A stretch of 64,000 nucleotides of DNA from positions 770,001 to 834,000 of the forward strand of contig JAFMOC010000016.1 of NCBI GenBank assembly GCA_019802505.1, read 5' to 3'. How positions within the stretch are numbered: the stretch's first letter is position 1; the number at the start of each line of letters is the position of its first letter. Under the pieces are notes generated by a model. The model saw only the letters and a program-made list of their open reading frames with translations. It was not told the origin of the DNA and did no database searches. Shown piece by piece: positions 1 to 11,963 of this stretch. Origin of the DNA: Corydoras sp. C115 (Eukaryota > Chordata > Actinopteri > Siluriformes > Callichthyidae). A program made the translations under genes and the position numbers.

Positions 1-234
1 GTGAGACAGGACCTGCTGGGTAATGATGGGTGAATCTGAGCTGCTGTCAGAACAGGATCTGACTGAGAGTCTGAATCTGAAGTTAGTGGTGAGACATCTT
101 AAGTGCACCCCTATTGAAAACCACGAGATGATTCAATTAAAGTAAGTGTAGGTAATGTGAGCTTCTGACTGGTTACTGTGGTTCAGCTGGTAGCCCTCTC
201 CTCCTATTTCAAGTAGGTTCTGAGAGGAGCAGGG

Positions 235-315
235 ATTTTTCTATGTGGAGTTTGCATGTTCTCCCCATGTAGCTCTGGGTGTTTGGTTTCCTCTCACATT
301 CTTAAAACATGATAA
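235..315 (+). repeat. Relic of a V-SINE core
   Basis: GTGGAGTTTGCATGTTCTCC followed by GGTTTCCTCTCACA is the V-SINE central domain in a form closer to zebrafish DANA than to the young local copies. Confidence 0.6.
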
Positions 316-645
316 TGGATCGAGCAAAGATACCAAGGCTCCTTCAATACTAAACCTAATGCTGTTTATTCAATCAGTGAGGACTGATTTAAAGATCTTA
401 AAATGTGGATGTCAAATAAATCTTTCAACTCCCTGACAAACTGACTTTTCAGTTGAGGCTGGACTGTCTGACATGTAGTGTGTTACTAAGACTCATCTTT
501 GAGTCTGTGGTCTCAACTCATTTATGGTCATTGTTCAGGTTCTGCCTTGTAATTGAATGGAATGGACCTCACTGAAATTATATAGCTTTTCTTATTTTAG
601 AAAATGTACTGTTAATGCTGTGAGTCCCTCTCTAAGACCTCATTC

Positions 646-769
646 TTACAAGGTTTCCTCCTTAAAAACGGGACGTTTTTACTTTCCTCTGTCACTTCAG
701 CTTGCTCTTTTGGGTTTCAGACTCATAATGCTGTAAAGCTGCTTTGACACAAAGCACTGTTATAAATAT
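646..769 (+). repeat. Dispersed repeat H, 3' end copy
   Basis: Word order CTTGCTCTTT(T/G)GGG then TGTAAAGCTGCTTTG. Similar copies occur at 8276, 9079, 53573, 54182 and 62602, all on the plus strand. Class unknown; probably the 3' end of a retroelement. Confidence 0.55.
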
Positions 770-770
770 C

Positions 771-1114
771 ATTCATTCATTCATTATCTTCCGCTTTATC
801 CTCTATTAGGGTCGCGGTGGGGTTCCCCATGCCCATCCAGGGTAGAACATCTTGGGCACTGGGCTGACCCAGGACAGGGCGCCAATCCATCGCTGGGCAC
901 ACACTCACTCACACAGACACACTCTATATGGGGCAATTTTGAGAATTCAATTGACTTGATCCATGTTTTTGGACTGTGGGAGAAAACCGGAGAACCCGGA
1001 GGAAACCCACGCAGACACGGGGAGAACATGGAAACTCCACCCAGATGGGGATTCGAACCGGGAATCCCTAGCGCTGAGAGGCGAACGTGCTAACCACTAA
1101 GCCACCGTGCCGCC
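771..1114 (-). mobile_element. V-SINE (DANA-like), full length
   Basis: Read on the minus strand: tRNA-like head with A box TGGCTTAGTGG and B box GGTTCGAATCC, the conserved V-SINE core (GTTTCCATGTTCTCCCC), and a GAAT-type tail. Target duplication CACTGTTATAAATA at 755-768 and 1114-1127. Confidence 0.9.
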
Positions 1115-1480
1115 ACTGTTATAAATAGATCTATATAAATAAATAAGCTTGTCCTTAACATGAGTATTCAGTGCAGGTCAATTAACTGTTTATTAACTGA
1201 CCTGACCTTGATCTGGCCTGTCATTGTCTTGTCCACTCTCCTTGTAACTTATGATACCTTGCGCCACCTAGAGGCTGGTCAATGTAGAGCAGCTTATTAA
1301 AATTCAGCTTTTATTTTATTACAGTCCAGTGCTACATAAATCTGACATAACCTTTAATCGGGGGAACGACGGATGTGTTGTTCAGCAACTGTGTCATTCT
1401 TAATCTACTGAATCATTTTAAAACGACTCTAAATAGTTTACTTTCATACTTCAGAAGAATTCAGTGCTATGTACTGAACA

Positions 1481-1830
1481 GGGCGACACGGTGGCTTAGT
1501 GGTTTGGCATGTTCGCCTCTCAGCGCTAGGGATTCCCGGTTCGAATCCCCATCTGGGTGGAGTTTCCATGTTCTCCCCGTGTCCGCGTGGGTTTCCTCCG
1601 GGTTCTCCGGTTTCCTCCCACAATCCAAAAACATGGATCAAGTCAATTGAGTTCTCGAAATTTCCCCATATAGAGTGTGTCTGTGTGAGTGAGTGTGTGC
1701 CCAGCGATGGATTGGCGCCCTGTCCTGGGTCTATCTGCCCAGTGCCCGAGACGTTCTCCCCTGGATGGGCATGGGGAACCCCACCGCGACCCTAATAGAG
1801 GATAAAGCGGGAGATAATGAATGAATGAAT
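1481..1830 (+). mobile_element. V-SINE, full length
   Basis: Flanked by ATGTACTGAACAG (1469-1481 and 1829-1841), a clean target duplication. Intact A and B boxes; tail (GAAT)n. Confidence 0.9.
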
Positions 1831-1930
1831 GTACTGAACAGATGAATGACTTGCTTTATTTTGCAGGATGTTAATGTAGTGCAGTTTAGGTTCATTAAAC
1901 AGGTAAACTACACAACTTTCAGACATTTAT

Positions 1931-2294
1931 TCATTCATTCATTATCTTCCGCTTTATCCTCTATTAGGGTCGCGGTGGGGTTCCCCATGCCCATCCAGGG
2001 TACCCCACCGCGTACCCCAGGAACGTCTCGGGCACTGGGCTGATAGACCCAGGACAGGGCGCCAATCCATCGCTGGGCACACACTCACTCACACAGACAC
2101 ACTCTATATGGGGCAATTTAGAGAACTCAATTAACTTGATCCATGTTTTTGGACTGTGGGAGGAAACCGGAGAACCCGGAGGAAACCCACGCGGACACGG
2201 GGAGAACATGGAAACTCCACCCAGATGGGGATTCGAACCGGGAATCCCTAGTGCTGAGAAGAGAACGTGCTAACCACTAAGCCACCGTGCCACC
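1931..2294 (-). mobile_element. V-SINE with a small internal duplication
   Basis: Target duplication CAGACATTTA/CAGATATTTA on either side. Near 2000-2020 the words TACCCCACCGCG and GTACCCC repeat part of the 3' body, an insertion not seen in the other copies. Confidence 0.85.
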
Positions 2295-2643
2295 TCAGAT
2301 ATTTATATTTCTGTGATTTCAATTTCCTTTTAATCAAAACACCGAGGTAAAGAAGAAGCTCTAACATCAATTCTAGTTCTGCAATCTCATTTCCATCATT
2401 CTAATACCCAGAGGAAATACTGTAAACATTCTAAAAACATTATAACTGTGATACAGAAACTCACCTTTAAATAGAAATAGGGTTTATTGGCTGAAGCCTG
2501 TCGCTTCTTTATTGCGTTTGATATCTGAAACGCCACGCCACCTGCTGGACCGAAAAATGTCTGTGACGCCTAACAGTTACATAAACTCTGGTTTTCGTTA
2601 AACTATAACTGTAACTAGCTTTTAGATAACGATTTGTTATCAT

Positions 2644-2963
2644 GGCAGCACGGTGGCTTAGTGGTTAGCACGTTCGCCTCTCAGCGCTAGGGATTCCAGG
2701 TTCGAATCCCCATCTGGGTGGAGTTTCCATGTTCTCCTCGTGGGTTTCCTCTGGGTTCTCTGGTTTCCGCCCACAGTCCAAAAACATGGATCAAGTCAAT
2801 TGAGTTCTTCAAATTGCCCCATATAGAGTGTGTTTGTGTGAGTGTGTGCCCAGTGATGGATTGGCACCCTGTCCTGGGTCTATCTGCCCAGCGCCTGAGA
2901 CGGATGGGCATGGGGAACCCCTCCCACAACCCTAATAGAGGATTAAGCGGAAGATAATGGATG
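2644..2963 (+). mobile_element. V-SINE, first of an adjacent pair
   Basis: Target duplication GATTTGTTATCAT at 2631-2643 and 2964-2976. The next SINE sits only 27 bp downstream. Confidence 0.9.
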
Positions 2964-2990
2964 GATTTGTTATCATTGAAGTTATTGCAG

Positions 2991-3325
2991 GGCGGCACGG
3001 TGGCTTAGTGGTTAGCACGTTCGCCTCTCAGCGCTAGGGATTCCTGGTTCAAATCCCCATCAGGGTAAAGTTTCCATGTTCTCCCCGTGTCCGTGTGGGT
3101 TTCCTCCGGGTTCCTCCCACAGTCCAAAAACATGGATCAAGTTAATTGAGTTCTCTAAATTGCCCCATATAGAATGTGTTTGAGTGTGTACCCAGCGATG
3201 GATTGGCGCCCTGTCCTGGGTGTGTCTGCCCAGCGCCCGAGACGTTTTGCCCTGGATGGGCATGGGGAACCCCACCGCCACGACCCTAATAAAGGATAAA
3301 GCGGGAGATAATGGATGGATTTTTT
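2991..3325 (+). mobile_element. V-SINE, second of an adjacent pair
   Basis: Target duplication ATCATTGAAGTTATT at 2973-2987 and 3326-3340, overlapping the right duplication of the SINE at 2644-2963. Confidence 0.9.
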
Positions 3326-3442
3326 ATCATTGAAGTTATTTCCATTGGAATAATAGGTCTAGTTTCTCTGTTCCTGCAACTCCACGTCTCTGTATTATGG
3401 GATTCTATTGTGGGAGGTATTTGTAGTTCATTACTCATCGCT

Positions 3443-3752
3443 TATCTCATCATCTTCCTCTTAATCCTCTACTAGGGTCACGGGGTGCTCCCCATCTCAA
3501 ACACTGGGCAGATACATCCAGGACAGGGTGCAAATTCATCCCTGGACACACACACACACACACTATATAAGGGCAATTTAGAGCAGCCCATTTACCGTAA
3601 ATCTGTTTTTTCACTGTGGTAGGCAACCAGAGAAACCGAAGAAAACCCATACACACTGGGAGAACATAGAAACTCCATCTAGATTAAGATTTGAACCTGG
3701 ATGCCTAGCAGTGAAAGTTCAACATTCTGATCTCTAAGACACTGTGCCATTT
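3443..3752 (-). mobile_element. Old, diverged V-SINE
   Basis: Same order of head, core and tail as the young copies but with many substitutions. It lies just downstream of the cdc6 3' end. Confidence 0.8.
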
Positions 3753-3881
3753 GGGGGTCACCTAATACTTTTGCTTTATACATGATCAGCTGTGTCACAC
3801 TAGTGTAGAGATCACAGGTTCTCTAGAGGTTCCAGATATAGTGTAAATAAAATGATTACTGACTTAGTTACATCACAAACT

Positions 3882-3887
3882 TTTATT
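3882..3887 (-). terminator. cdc6: Polyadenylation signal of cdc6
   Basis: AATAAA on the minus strand about 200 bp after the cdc6 stop at 4086. It is the first canonical hexamer downstream and would give a short 3' UTR of about 220 nt. Confidence 0.6.
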
Positions 3888-4085
3888 TAAAAAAAACAAG
3901 AGGGTTGGGACATATACCCTTCACACATTCCTTTAAATACACTTTAAAAAAATTATATACAGTCTGGTGGATCGGTGATGTGAAATCTGTTCAGGAGAAC
4001 AAAAAAAAAAAAAAGAGAAAGGTCCTAAAACAGAACAATGTACAAAATCATTCTTAAAAAAATAAAAAAGGTTAAAACAGTGGAA

Positions 4086-7000
4086 TCAGGGCAGCCCAGC
4101 GGCGAGGATGCTGCCCAGCAGGGTGCGGTCCTTCAATGCATTCTCCACATCCTTCTCTTCAATCTTTAGAGAGATCTGAGGACACAGAGACAGAGCTGAC
4201 CATCACAAAGCTTCACTACATCCTTTGCGGTGCTTCCAGTTTGGAGTGGGTGTCTGTGCTCACCTTAGTCAGTCGAGCTTCCTTGGCCTTCTTGAGGGAG
4301 AAGATTCCACGACTCTCCAGCAGGGTGCAGAGCGACAGGCACTCCGTCTGTCCCACGCCACTCACCTGCCTCTTCTGGCACAGTTTGCTGTAGACCTCAC
4401 AGAGCTGCAGGGGAAGCAAAAGAGTGTCAGTTTAAAACTAAATTATTAATAAACTGATCTTCCGTGACATCATTTATTCTGGTTTTTAATAAAAAAAAAA
4501 ATGCCATCTAGTGGTCATAATACAGAACAATTTATAAAACAGCTGCAACAGATTTAGTGCTCAATGTGAATCTGCTCACTGTTCATATTAATCTGTATTT
4601 TATGATTTAATAAAAGGTATTGTATATCACCCATTGATACATGTGCAGCAGTCAGAAGTAGGGGTGTCTTCAACTAAGGATTTTCATAGTCGAATCTGAT
4701 TCGTCAGATTTTCCCTATAGTCGACTGATAGTCGAATCAGTTAAAATTTCAACACAAGATGGCGCTATAAGCGTGGTTTTTAAAAAATATATATTTTTTT
4801 ATATTTTACTTGTTTTTCTAGAGCACAGTAAATGAGATCCCCATTCTGGACTTTTTTCCACTTCAAAGGAAAAACCTAAAACACTCAGATCAATGAGTTT
4901 TAGGATGATTAGGATGATTTTATTTGACAAAAGGCTATCTATATAACGAAAACAAAAGACATTTCATGTAAAAACTAATGCTTAGCAGCAGCCATGGGCA
5001 CCCCCATGTGGTCAAAATGGTACATTCAACTATGAGATTCATAGTCGACTACGGTTCTCCGAATCGAATCGTCGAATCTTGCAGCTCACCCCTAGTCAGA
5101 AGTGTACATTATTGTGAATGTCAGGGCTGGACAAATGGCTCAGCCAATCAGATTCAAGGACAGGTTTAAACAGTGATTAGACTGCTATACCACATCCAGG
5201 GACCAGGGGGAGATGCTTAAAGCTGTTCAGCAAGACACCCTTCTTAAGGTGTGTTTAATGAAGAGTGCTGTGAGTCTGTCAATACTTAAAGACTGCATCA
5301 CGAGAGACACTTACTCTGTTCTGCTGTATCATCATCATCATATTAGGGCTGTATTCAACTACAGATTTTCGTAATCTAATCTGATTCGTCAGATTTTCCC
5401 TATAATCGACTGATAGTCGAATCAGTTAAAATTTCACCACAAGATGGCGCTATAAGCATAGTTTTTTAAAAAAGTTTTTTTATATATATATATTTTACTT
5501 GTTTTTCTAAAAAAAGAAAACCTTTTTTTTTTCTAGAAATTATGATGATTTTATTTGACAAAAGGATATATATATATATATATATAACAAAAACAAAGAC
5601 AATTCATGTAAAAACTAATGCTTAGCAGCAGCCATGGGCGCCCCCATGTGGTCAAAATGGTACATTCGACAATGAGGTTCATAGTCGACTACGGTTCTCC
5701 AAATCGAATCGTCGAATATTGCAGCTCACCCCTACATCATATCATTAGAGTCTATTTCGATCATTGAATTCAAGTTTATCTAAAGAATTGCCACACAGTG
5801 TGCAGTTTTGCTGCCAGCATCATAATCATTAATGTTCTAGGGTGAGTTGTTGAGCTGTGATGATCCACTGATGACCCACGTGGAGTGAGGTTGTCCTCAT
5901 ATGCACAACATGATCATATCCCCCCCCCCCCATGCTGTGTGCAGGTAGTGCAGCCACCTGCAAGTTAATTAAGAGAACCATAATCCATCCACACGAATGC
6001 ATTACCTTCCCCAACTGCACATCTCTGCTTTTGCCACTGCGGGTGATCAGGAGCAGGCAGCACACCAGCAGCTTCTGTTGAAGTGGGAAACTCTCCCCAT
6101 CTGCTCCTGCCCCAGAGGCCATGCGGTCACCATACACCTCTGAAAGAACCTTCGCCACCTGGGGAACGCTGACTCTTCCTGCTGAAGAAACCACATGTCA
6201 AGGTCAACCATCTACACATTTAAATATTCATCCACCTATACAACAGGAAGTTGTATACCGTGCCACCCTCAGATCATGATTAATTAATAAAATATTAATT
6301 TTTAAATTGTGGGCGGCACGGTGGCTTAGTGGTTAGCACGTTCGCCTCTCAGCACTAGGGATTCCCGGTTCGAATCCCCATCTGGGTGGAGTTTCCATGT
6401 TCTCCCTGTGTCGGCGTGGGTTTCCTCCAGGTTCTCTGGTTTCCTCCCACAGTCCAAAAACATGGATCAAGTCAATTGAGTTCTCCAAATTTCCCCATAT
6501 AGAGTGTGTCTGTGTGAGTGAGTGTGTGCCCAGCGATGGATTGGCGCCCTGTCCTGGGTGTATCTGCCCAGCGCCCAAGACGTTCTCCCCTGGATGGGCA
6601 TGGGGAACCCCACCGCGACCCTAATAGAGGATAAAGCGGAAGATAATGAATGAATTAATTTTTTAATTAATATAAAAGAGTAATAATCAAAAATAATAAT
6701 AATAAAATCAGCGCATCGTGGAATTATTATTCTTAATAAGACAGACTTATAGTTGAGGTTTTCAATTCCTTTAAAAAAAAGATAAGATTTATTATAATAA
6801 GACAGACTTATAGTTGAGGTTTTCAATTCCTTTAAAAAAAGATAAAGATTTTTTTTTTACCTGGGACATTCGAAGGCATCTCAGAAACCCCTCTGGATTG
6901 CTGCTGGTCTCCACCATCTCCACTGCTCTCCTGCAGGTGAGTGAGAGGCTTAAAAACTCTGCCCACACAAAGGCAGAAGATAAGAACTTTATAGGCAGCA

Positions 7001-10000
7001 CCTACCTGCAGATATCCAGGGCTTTTCTTGCATCTCCTGATACCGCAGAAACCTTCCGCGCACAGAACTGCACGGCCGTGGCATCAAGGATTTTGCCCCC
7101 CGACACCTGAAACATGTTAACCCTCAACATGAGCTGCATGGAGGACACTGACATAATGAGACATCATTTAATGCCCACATTGACGGAAGGCAGTCACCTA
7201 ACAGTTGTCTGTCTGAAGGTGGCAGCATAGTGCAGCAAAGTGTTTGTGAGGTATTATGGTCCGGATAGTTAATCAGTCACTACTGTAACTGTACTTTACT
7301 CTAAGTTTATTTAAAATCCTGTCTGACTTCACTAAGTGCTCTGCATTTATGATGAACAATATTTGACTTGTGTGAACATTGGCTCCACCCGTGTTAGTTC
7401 ACTCACAGCTGCTGTTCAGTTAGCGCCATCTTCACATTATGTATTTGGGACACGTGTCAAACAGCATTAGTATCAGAGCGGCCTCGGTGCCAAAGAAATA
7501 GGAAAAAAAAAAAAGGAAAAAAAAAAAAGGGGGGGTGGGGTGGGGGCACAGCTTCGAATAACAATCAGGTTTGATGAATTTACAGTATAGTTGGTTTTCT
7601 CCATGGCTTCTGACTTGTGGTGTTCTCATTTGTAAGTCGCTTTGGATAAAAGCGTCTGCTAAATGTAAATAGTAAAGTGGATGTCTTTCTTTCCCACTCA
7701 GTTCTTTGTACCATTAGGAGCACACACCTGTAGGAGTCGGTCCTGCACAATGGCCACCAGCTCCTGATGACTGTAAGGGGGGAAATGGAGCAGCTGCGGT
7801 CTGCAGTGAGGTCTGGCCTGCAGTCGGGGCAGAATACGGTCGGTCAGATCTAGAGCATTCGCAATACCTGAAGATCAAAACAGGGGTAGATTATAATTAC
7901 AGTTGTTAGGAGAACCTGCTTTACACAGTGAGACTCTAGTGCACTCAACAAAGAGGCACCTTCATGAGGCAACCAGACAGCTGTTTTAAAACTATGAAGA
8001 TTATTTAAAAAGGTGGTGTGTGTGTGCGCATTCGTTTGAAAAGGAGGAGATCACACCAACAGTTCTGAGGGAAGAAATAACATTTGTGCAATTAAATGCC
8101 GTGCTTTATTATTAGCTCTAACGGCCTTCCTCGTCTGTTTCTTTTGAGGTGTCCCCCGGCTTCCTGGAGGATCTCCATCCATGGCTCTGCTGACGAATAC
8201 TGGATGGAACCTGACAAGGCGGTCCCGCAGGACGCCCCCTAATGGACTCAGTTTTCCAGTTGTTAGTTTTTCCATTTGTTTAATATCTGTACATGGCTGT
8301 CCTACATTGTTGTTGTTGCCTGGCTGCTCAAGGAGGATGAGTCCTCCACTGAGTCTTGGTCCTCACAAGGCTTCTTCCTTGAATAACACAAAAGGGAGTT
8401 TTTTCTTGCCACTGTCGCTTCGGCTTGCTCTTTGGGGGTCTAAAGGCTTTTCATTCTGTAAAGCTGCTTTGTGACAATGTACTATAAATAAATAACTTGA
8501 ACATTTATTAATACAACAGAAATCTGGGGAGAAGAGCGCAGTCAACAACCCATGCACGATCTGCCTGTTCTCCAACCTCGCTTTTCTGACTCCATATTCA
8601 TATACTCTTCTGCACACCTTTGCTGCTCTTCCATCTCAGATTGATCACCTGTGGGCCACCCCGCCCGAGCAGAAGTTATTCTGCTTAGTGTAGAATAATG
8701 ATGCTTCTTGTTATCAGAACGTTTGTAGTCAACCGACCCATATAATACTATTCCCTGCCGGTGACTCCCTTCTGTACATCCTGACCTTGACACAGAGATA
8801 CATTCTCACATGGGTCTGATTAGAGAACAATACTGCCATAGCTTATTAAAAGTATGAGAACTTAAGCAATATTAATTCCTGAAATAAATTAATAATGCTT
8901 TGATCTACATTTACTACTTGTAAATATGAAATGCGTAATAATGCTCATTTTTCCCTTCAGTGGACACTCTAAACACATAGCTGCAAAATATGAAAGTCAG
9001 TAGTTCACCTCACATCATCCCTCATCCACCACAATAATATAAATGTTATTGTTTGTAAACACTATTACATTGTTGATTGTGACAATGTACGGTTGTAAAA
9101 AGCGCTATATAAATAAATAACTTAAACTTCATGAACCCAGCTGTATTATTAAATATAAACAGTGATTTTGTAGGTTTTTCACACCAGTTGACATTTTGAA
9201 CCAGACACTGTTGTAATTTAAGTAAAAAACAGTTCTCACCAATGAGACATAAGCGGGACTTGGGAAGATAAGGCCACTCAAAAATGGTGTAGAGAACATC
9301 CTGAGCCTTACTGTCCAGCTGATCCATCTCATCCAGAACCAAGAGCCTAAACACAGACAGAATTATCACTACTGACACGAGAACCGGACTGGATGTATAA
9401 GACCTTCACATAATGGTACTCACACAGTGGGACCGGAACTGGTCAGCAGCTTCTCCAGTTTTCCAGGGTTCCTGGACTTGCCCAGTTTCTCCATCAAAAG
9501 CGGGAAGATGGAATGGGAACTGCGCAGGGTCATGCAGTTAATCACCACCGTCTGCACCGCTGTCAGAAGAGCCTGCAGTCCAAAATAAAACACCAACATT
9601 ACCCCTAAAAACACCAACTGAGCACCAAGCTGAATCACCAGGAAATAGCTGAGTACAAATGTAGGCCCCTTCTCCCCTATAGTGGAACATCCCCGAAATC
9701 TGTTAGTCACCTTCTGTTCCTGCAACACACAGTTCAGACAGGCCGTCTTCCCAGTTCCAGGAGCTCCAGAGATGTACAGACTGGATGGTCGCCCTGGGAC
9801 CACATGGTTCTTCAGGAAGGACAAGATAGCAGCTCGTTCGGCCTCACGGGTGAGCAGGCGCTCGGGTATGGCGGTGTGGAGAACCTGCTTCACACACTGG
9901 AACTGAGATTCTAAACAAACAGAAAAACACTTCCATTAACATCAACACTACACAATGCACAATACCAGATGGTTCCAATAGAGCCCAAAATACAGTTTAA

Positions 10001-10725
10001 AGACTGGCACGTTAAATTAACAGTGCAGATGGACACTCACTTTGCTCTGCATCTGGCGGTGATGAGACACTCCGGTCCTGAAGCCTTGAGACTGGACTTT
10101 TGTCGTGCTGCTCCTGTAATGATTCAAGTCTGGGGTGCGTCGATCTAGACTGGGGTGAAGGTGTGATAACAGGTGCCTTCTCACCGAAAACCAACTTGCG
10201 AGGGGAACCTAACGAGGGTCGACTCAGTTTGGGAGGAGAGCCCGTGAGAGACGGCGGAAGATTGCATCCATTTTCATCACCTGAGGAATAAATGGGAAAT
10301 CATCAATACAGATCCTACAAACAAACCTTAATAAGCATGAGGAAGACAGGCGCATACATACCAACACGCTTTCGGGGGCTCAGGGGAAGTCTCGCAGACT
10401 TCAGGGGTGACAGGGGGGCAGAAACACCCTGTCTGAGGGGAGATAGGGGAATGGTGCCGACAGACACACGTCCTTTGAGGGGAGACAGGGGTTCAGAAAT
10501 GCCACTTTTGAGGGGGGACAGGGGGAACGCTCGGACATCCACCATCTTTCTTGGAGACAGAGCAGTGGCTCTGACGTCAGCCGCTGTAAGCTTTCTGGGT
10601 GAAAGAGGGATGGCTTGCACATGCGGGATGTTTTCAGAGGAACTTTTGGGTCGAGTCATGACTTTGGATGATTTCCGTTTAGGAAACTGAAGTGTGGGCT
10701 GCTTCTGAGAGCGAGTGCACGGCAT
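4086..10725 (-). CDS. cdc6: Cdc6, DNA replication licensing AAA+ ATPase (11 coding exons)
   Basis: Cdc6 works with ORC and Cdt1 in the nucleus to load MCM2-7 helicases in G1. Coding exons read on the minus strand are 10725-10362, 10280-10041, 9910-9711, 9572-9424, 9346-9240, 7867-7728, 7106-7006, 6930-6861, 6181-6006, 4404-4264 and 4175-4086, all with GT/AG junctions. The start is the MPCTRSQ methionine, matching the MPQTRSQ start of human CDC6. Visible parts are an N-terminus with many Ser-Pro sites (residues about 40-200), Walker A GAPGTGKT (250-257), Walker B LVLDEMD with D323/E324, a sensor-1 region after LIGIANALDLTDR, a sensor-2 region GDARKALDICRR, and a C-terminal winged helix ending ILAAGLP. 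About 590 residues against 560 in human. Junction phases agree everywhere except between exons 6930-6861 and 6181-6006, where one nucleotide is unaccounted for (see findings). Identity is certain; the 6.2-6.86 kb region is not fully solved. Confidence 0.95.
4659..5094 (+). mobile_element. hAT-type MITE, copy 1
   Basis: Starts TAGGGGTG and ends CACCCCTA, flanked by the exact 8-bp duplication GTCAGAAG (4651-4658 and 5095-5102). Lies in the last but one intron of cdc6. Eight-base duplications and short TAGGG(G/C)TG ends fit the hAT superfamily; no coding capacity. Confidence 0.9.
5344..5734 (+). mobile_element. hAT-type MITE, copy 2
   Basis: Starts TAGGGCTG and ends CACCCCTA with 8-bp duplication CATCATAT (5336-5343 and 5735-5742). 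Same orientation and same cdc6 intron as copy 1, about 250 bp away. Confidence 0.9.
6311..6654 (+). mobile_element. V-SINE in cdc6 intron 9
   Basis: Antisense to cdc6. Flanked by ATTAATTTTTAA-like duplications (about 6295-6306 and 6653-6664). Confidence 0.9.
7630..7672 (+). repeat. LINE/SINE tail fragment
   Basis: GTAAGTCGCTTTGGATAAAA followed by CTGCTAAATG is the 3' tail shared with the SINE at 55208-55412; nothing upstream matches. In a cdc6 intron. Confidence 0.6.
8276..8507 (+). repeat. Dispersed repeat H, longest copy
   Basis: Runs from GGCTGTCCTACATTG through GGAGGATGAGTCCTCCACTG to AAAGCTGCTTTGTGACAATG and an AATAAATAAC end. In cdc6 intron 6 (between exons 9346-9240 and 7867-7728). 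Confidence 0.6.
9079..9127 (+). repeat. Dispersed repeat H, end fragment
   Basis: TGTGACAATGTACGGTTGTA then AAAAGCGCTATATAAATAAA: only the last 50 bp of the repeat. Confidence 0.55.
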
Positions 10726-10784
10726 CCTGATCAAAACCTGTGGCTCTAAACAAGAGAGAGAGAGAGAGAAAAAAAAAAAGAACC

Positions 10785-11080
10785 GGGTTAGCACGTTCAC
10801 CTCTCAGCTCTAGGGATTCCCGGTTCGAATCCCAATCTGGGTGGAGTTTCCATGTTCTCCCCAGGTCCGCTTGGGTTTCCTCCGGGTTCTCCAGTTTCCT
10901 CCCACAGTCCAAAAACATGGATCAAGTCAATAGAGTTCTCCAAATTGCCCCATATAGAGTGTGTATGTGTGAATGAGTGTGTGTTGAGCGATAGATTGGC
11001 GCCCTGTCCTGGGTTATTCTGCCCAGCGCCAAAACGTTCTCCCCTGGATGGACATAGGAAAGCGGAAGATAATGAATGGA
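10785..11080 (+). mobile_element. V-SINE lacking the first bases of its head, 3' deletion
   Basis: Begins inside the tRNA-like head (GGTTAGCACGTTC) directly after a (GA)n/(A)n run at 10750-10780 and lacks part of the 3' body near 11058. In cdc6 intron 1, antisense to the gene. Confidence 0.85.
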
Positions 11081-11267
11081 TAGTTTAGAACCATGAGGGT
11101 CAGAAGATAACACACATCATATCAGTGCACGGAGAAGATTAAGATCCTTTAAAACAGCTGATAATAAAAAAAACATTTTTTTAAAAGTCAAATGCATAAC
11201 CTGTAAACCAAACCACACAGCTTACAAAACTTTCTTTGTGGTGCACATCAATGTATGCATTGGGGGA

Positions 11268-11665
11268 TTGAGCACTCACACACACACACACACAAACACA
11301 CACACAAATACACTCAAACACACACACACTCGAAAACACACACACTCGAAAACACACACACATACACACACACATACACACACACACTCGAATACACACA
11401 CACACACACACAAACAAACAAATACACTCAAACACACTCACAAATACACTCAAACACACACACTCGAATACAAACACATACACACTCACACCAACACGCA
11501 CTCACACACACCAACACACACACTCGAATACACACACACCAACACGCACTCACACACACAAAAACACTCAAACACACGCACTCACACCAACACAAAAACA
11601 CACACACAAAAACACTCAAACACACACACACACACACTCACACAAACACACGCACACGGGTTGAG
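11268..11665. repeat. Degenerate (CA)n microsatellite in cdc6 intron 1
   Basis: About 400 bp of CACA broken by CTCGAA, CTCAAA and CCAA words. Long open frames on both strands come only from its composition. Confidence 0.95.
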
Positions 11666-11832
11666 AACTCTTCATCTTTCTCCCGCCACCTTGAGGAACA
11701 ATAAAACCTCCGAAAATACCCGAATCGCTCAATAACGCCCTCATCCACAGAGTCTAAAAGATACACGAGGTTCCATTTGCAAAGCTCAGAGCTCAGAGTC
11801 GAGCTTAAAGGTTGAGTTTAGTTAAACCTGCA

Positions 11833-11844
11833 TTTGGCGCCAAA
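11833..11844. promoter_or_regulatory. cdc6: Palindromic E2F site near the cdc6 promoter
   Basis: TTTGGCGCCAAA is a perfect 12-bp palindrome matching the E2F/DP consensus on both strands. CDC6 is a well-established E2F target in mammals, induced at G1/S. If exon 1 ends at 11964, this site lies about 120 bp inside intron 1. Confidence 0.75.
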
Positions 11845-11963
11845 TCGCTGAGTTATCTCTGAGTTCTCTCTGAGTTGTCGCTGAGGCGCAGTTTAACGCG
11901 CAGACGCGCGCGAGCGGAACGCTGAGTACCGGGCTGAACCACAGCCAGCAGACGCGGTCGTAC

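Noticed and set aside
796..1029. Recurrent open frames of 60-110 codons beginning MFSPCLRGFPPGSPV or containing FGLWEETGEPGG
   Set aside because: The same translation appears at every V-SINE, on either strand, with random breaks; they are transposon shadows.
1481..1560. tRNA gene signals (A and B boxes) here and at about 35 other places
   Set aside because: They are the heads of V-SINEs, always followed by the SINE core and tail; no cloverleaf with a proper acceptor stem.
9129..9378. Minus-strand frames running past the cdc6 Walker B exon
   Set aside because: They are the exon 9346-9240 plus intron read-through; the splice donor at 9239 ends the exon.
11181..11735. Open frames rich in His-Thr or Cys-Val
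   Set aside because: Pure effect of the (CA)n microsatellite in cdc6 intron 1.
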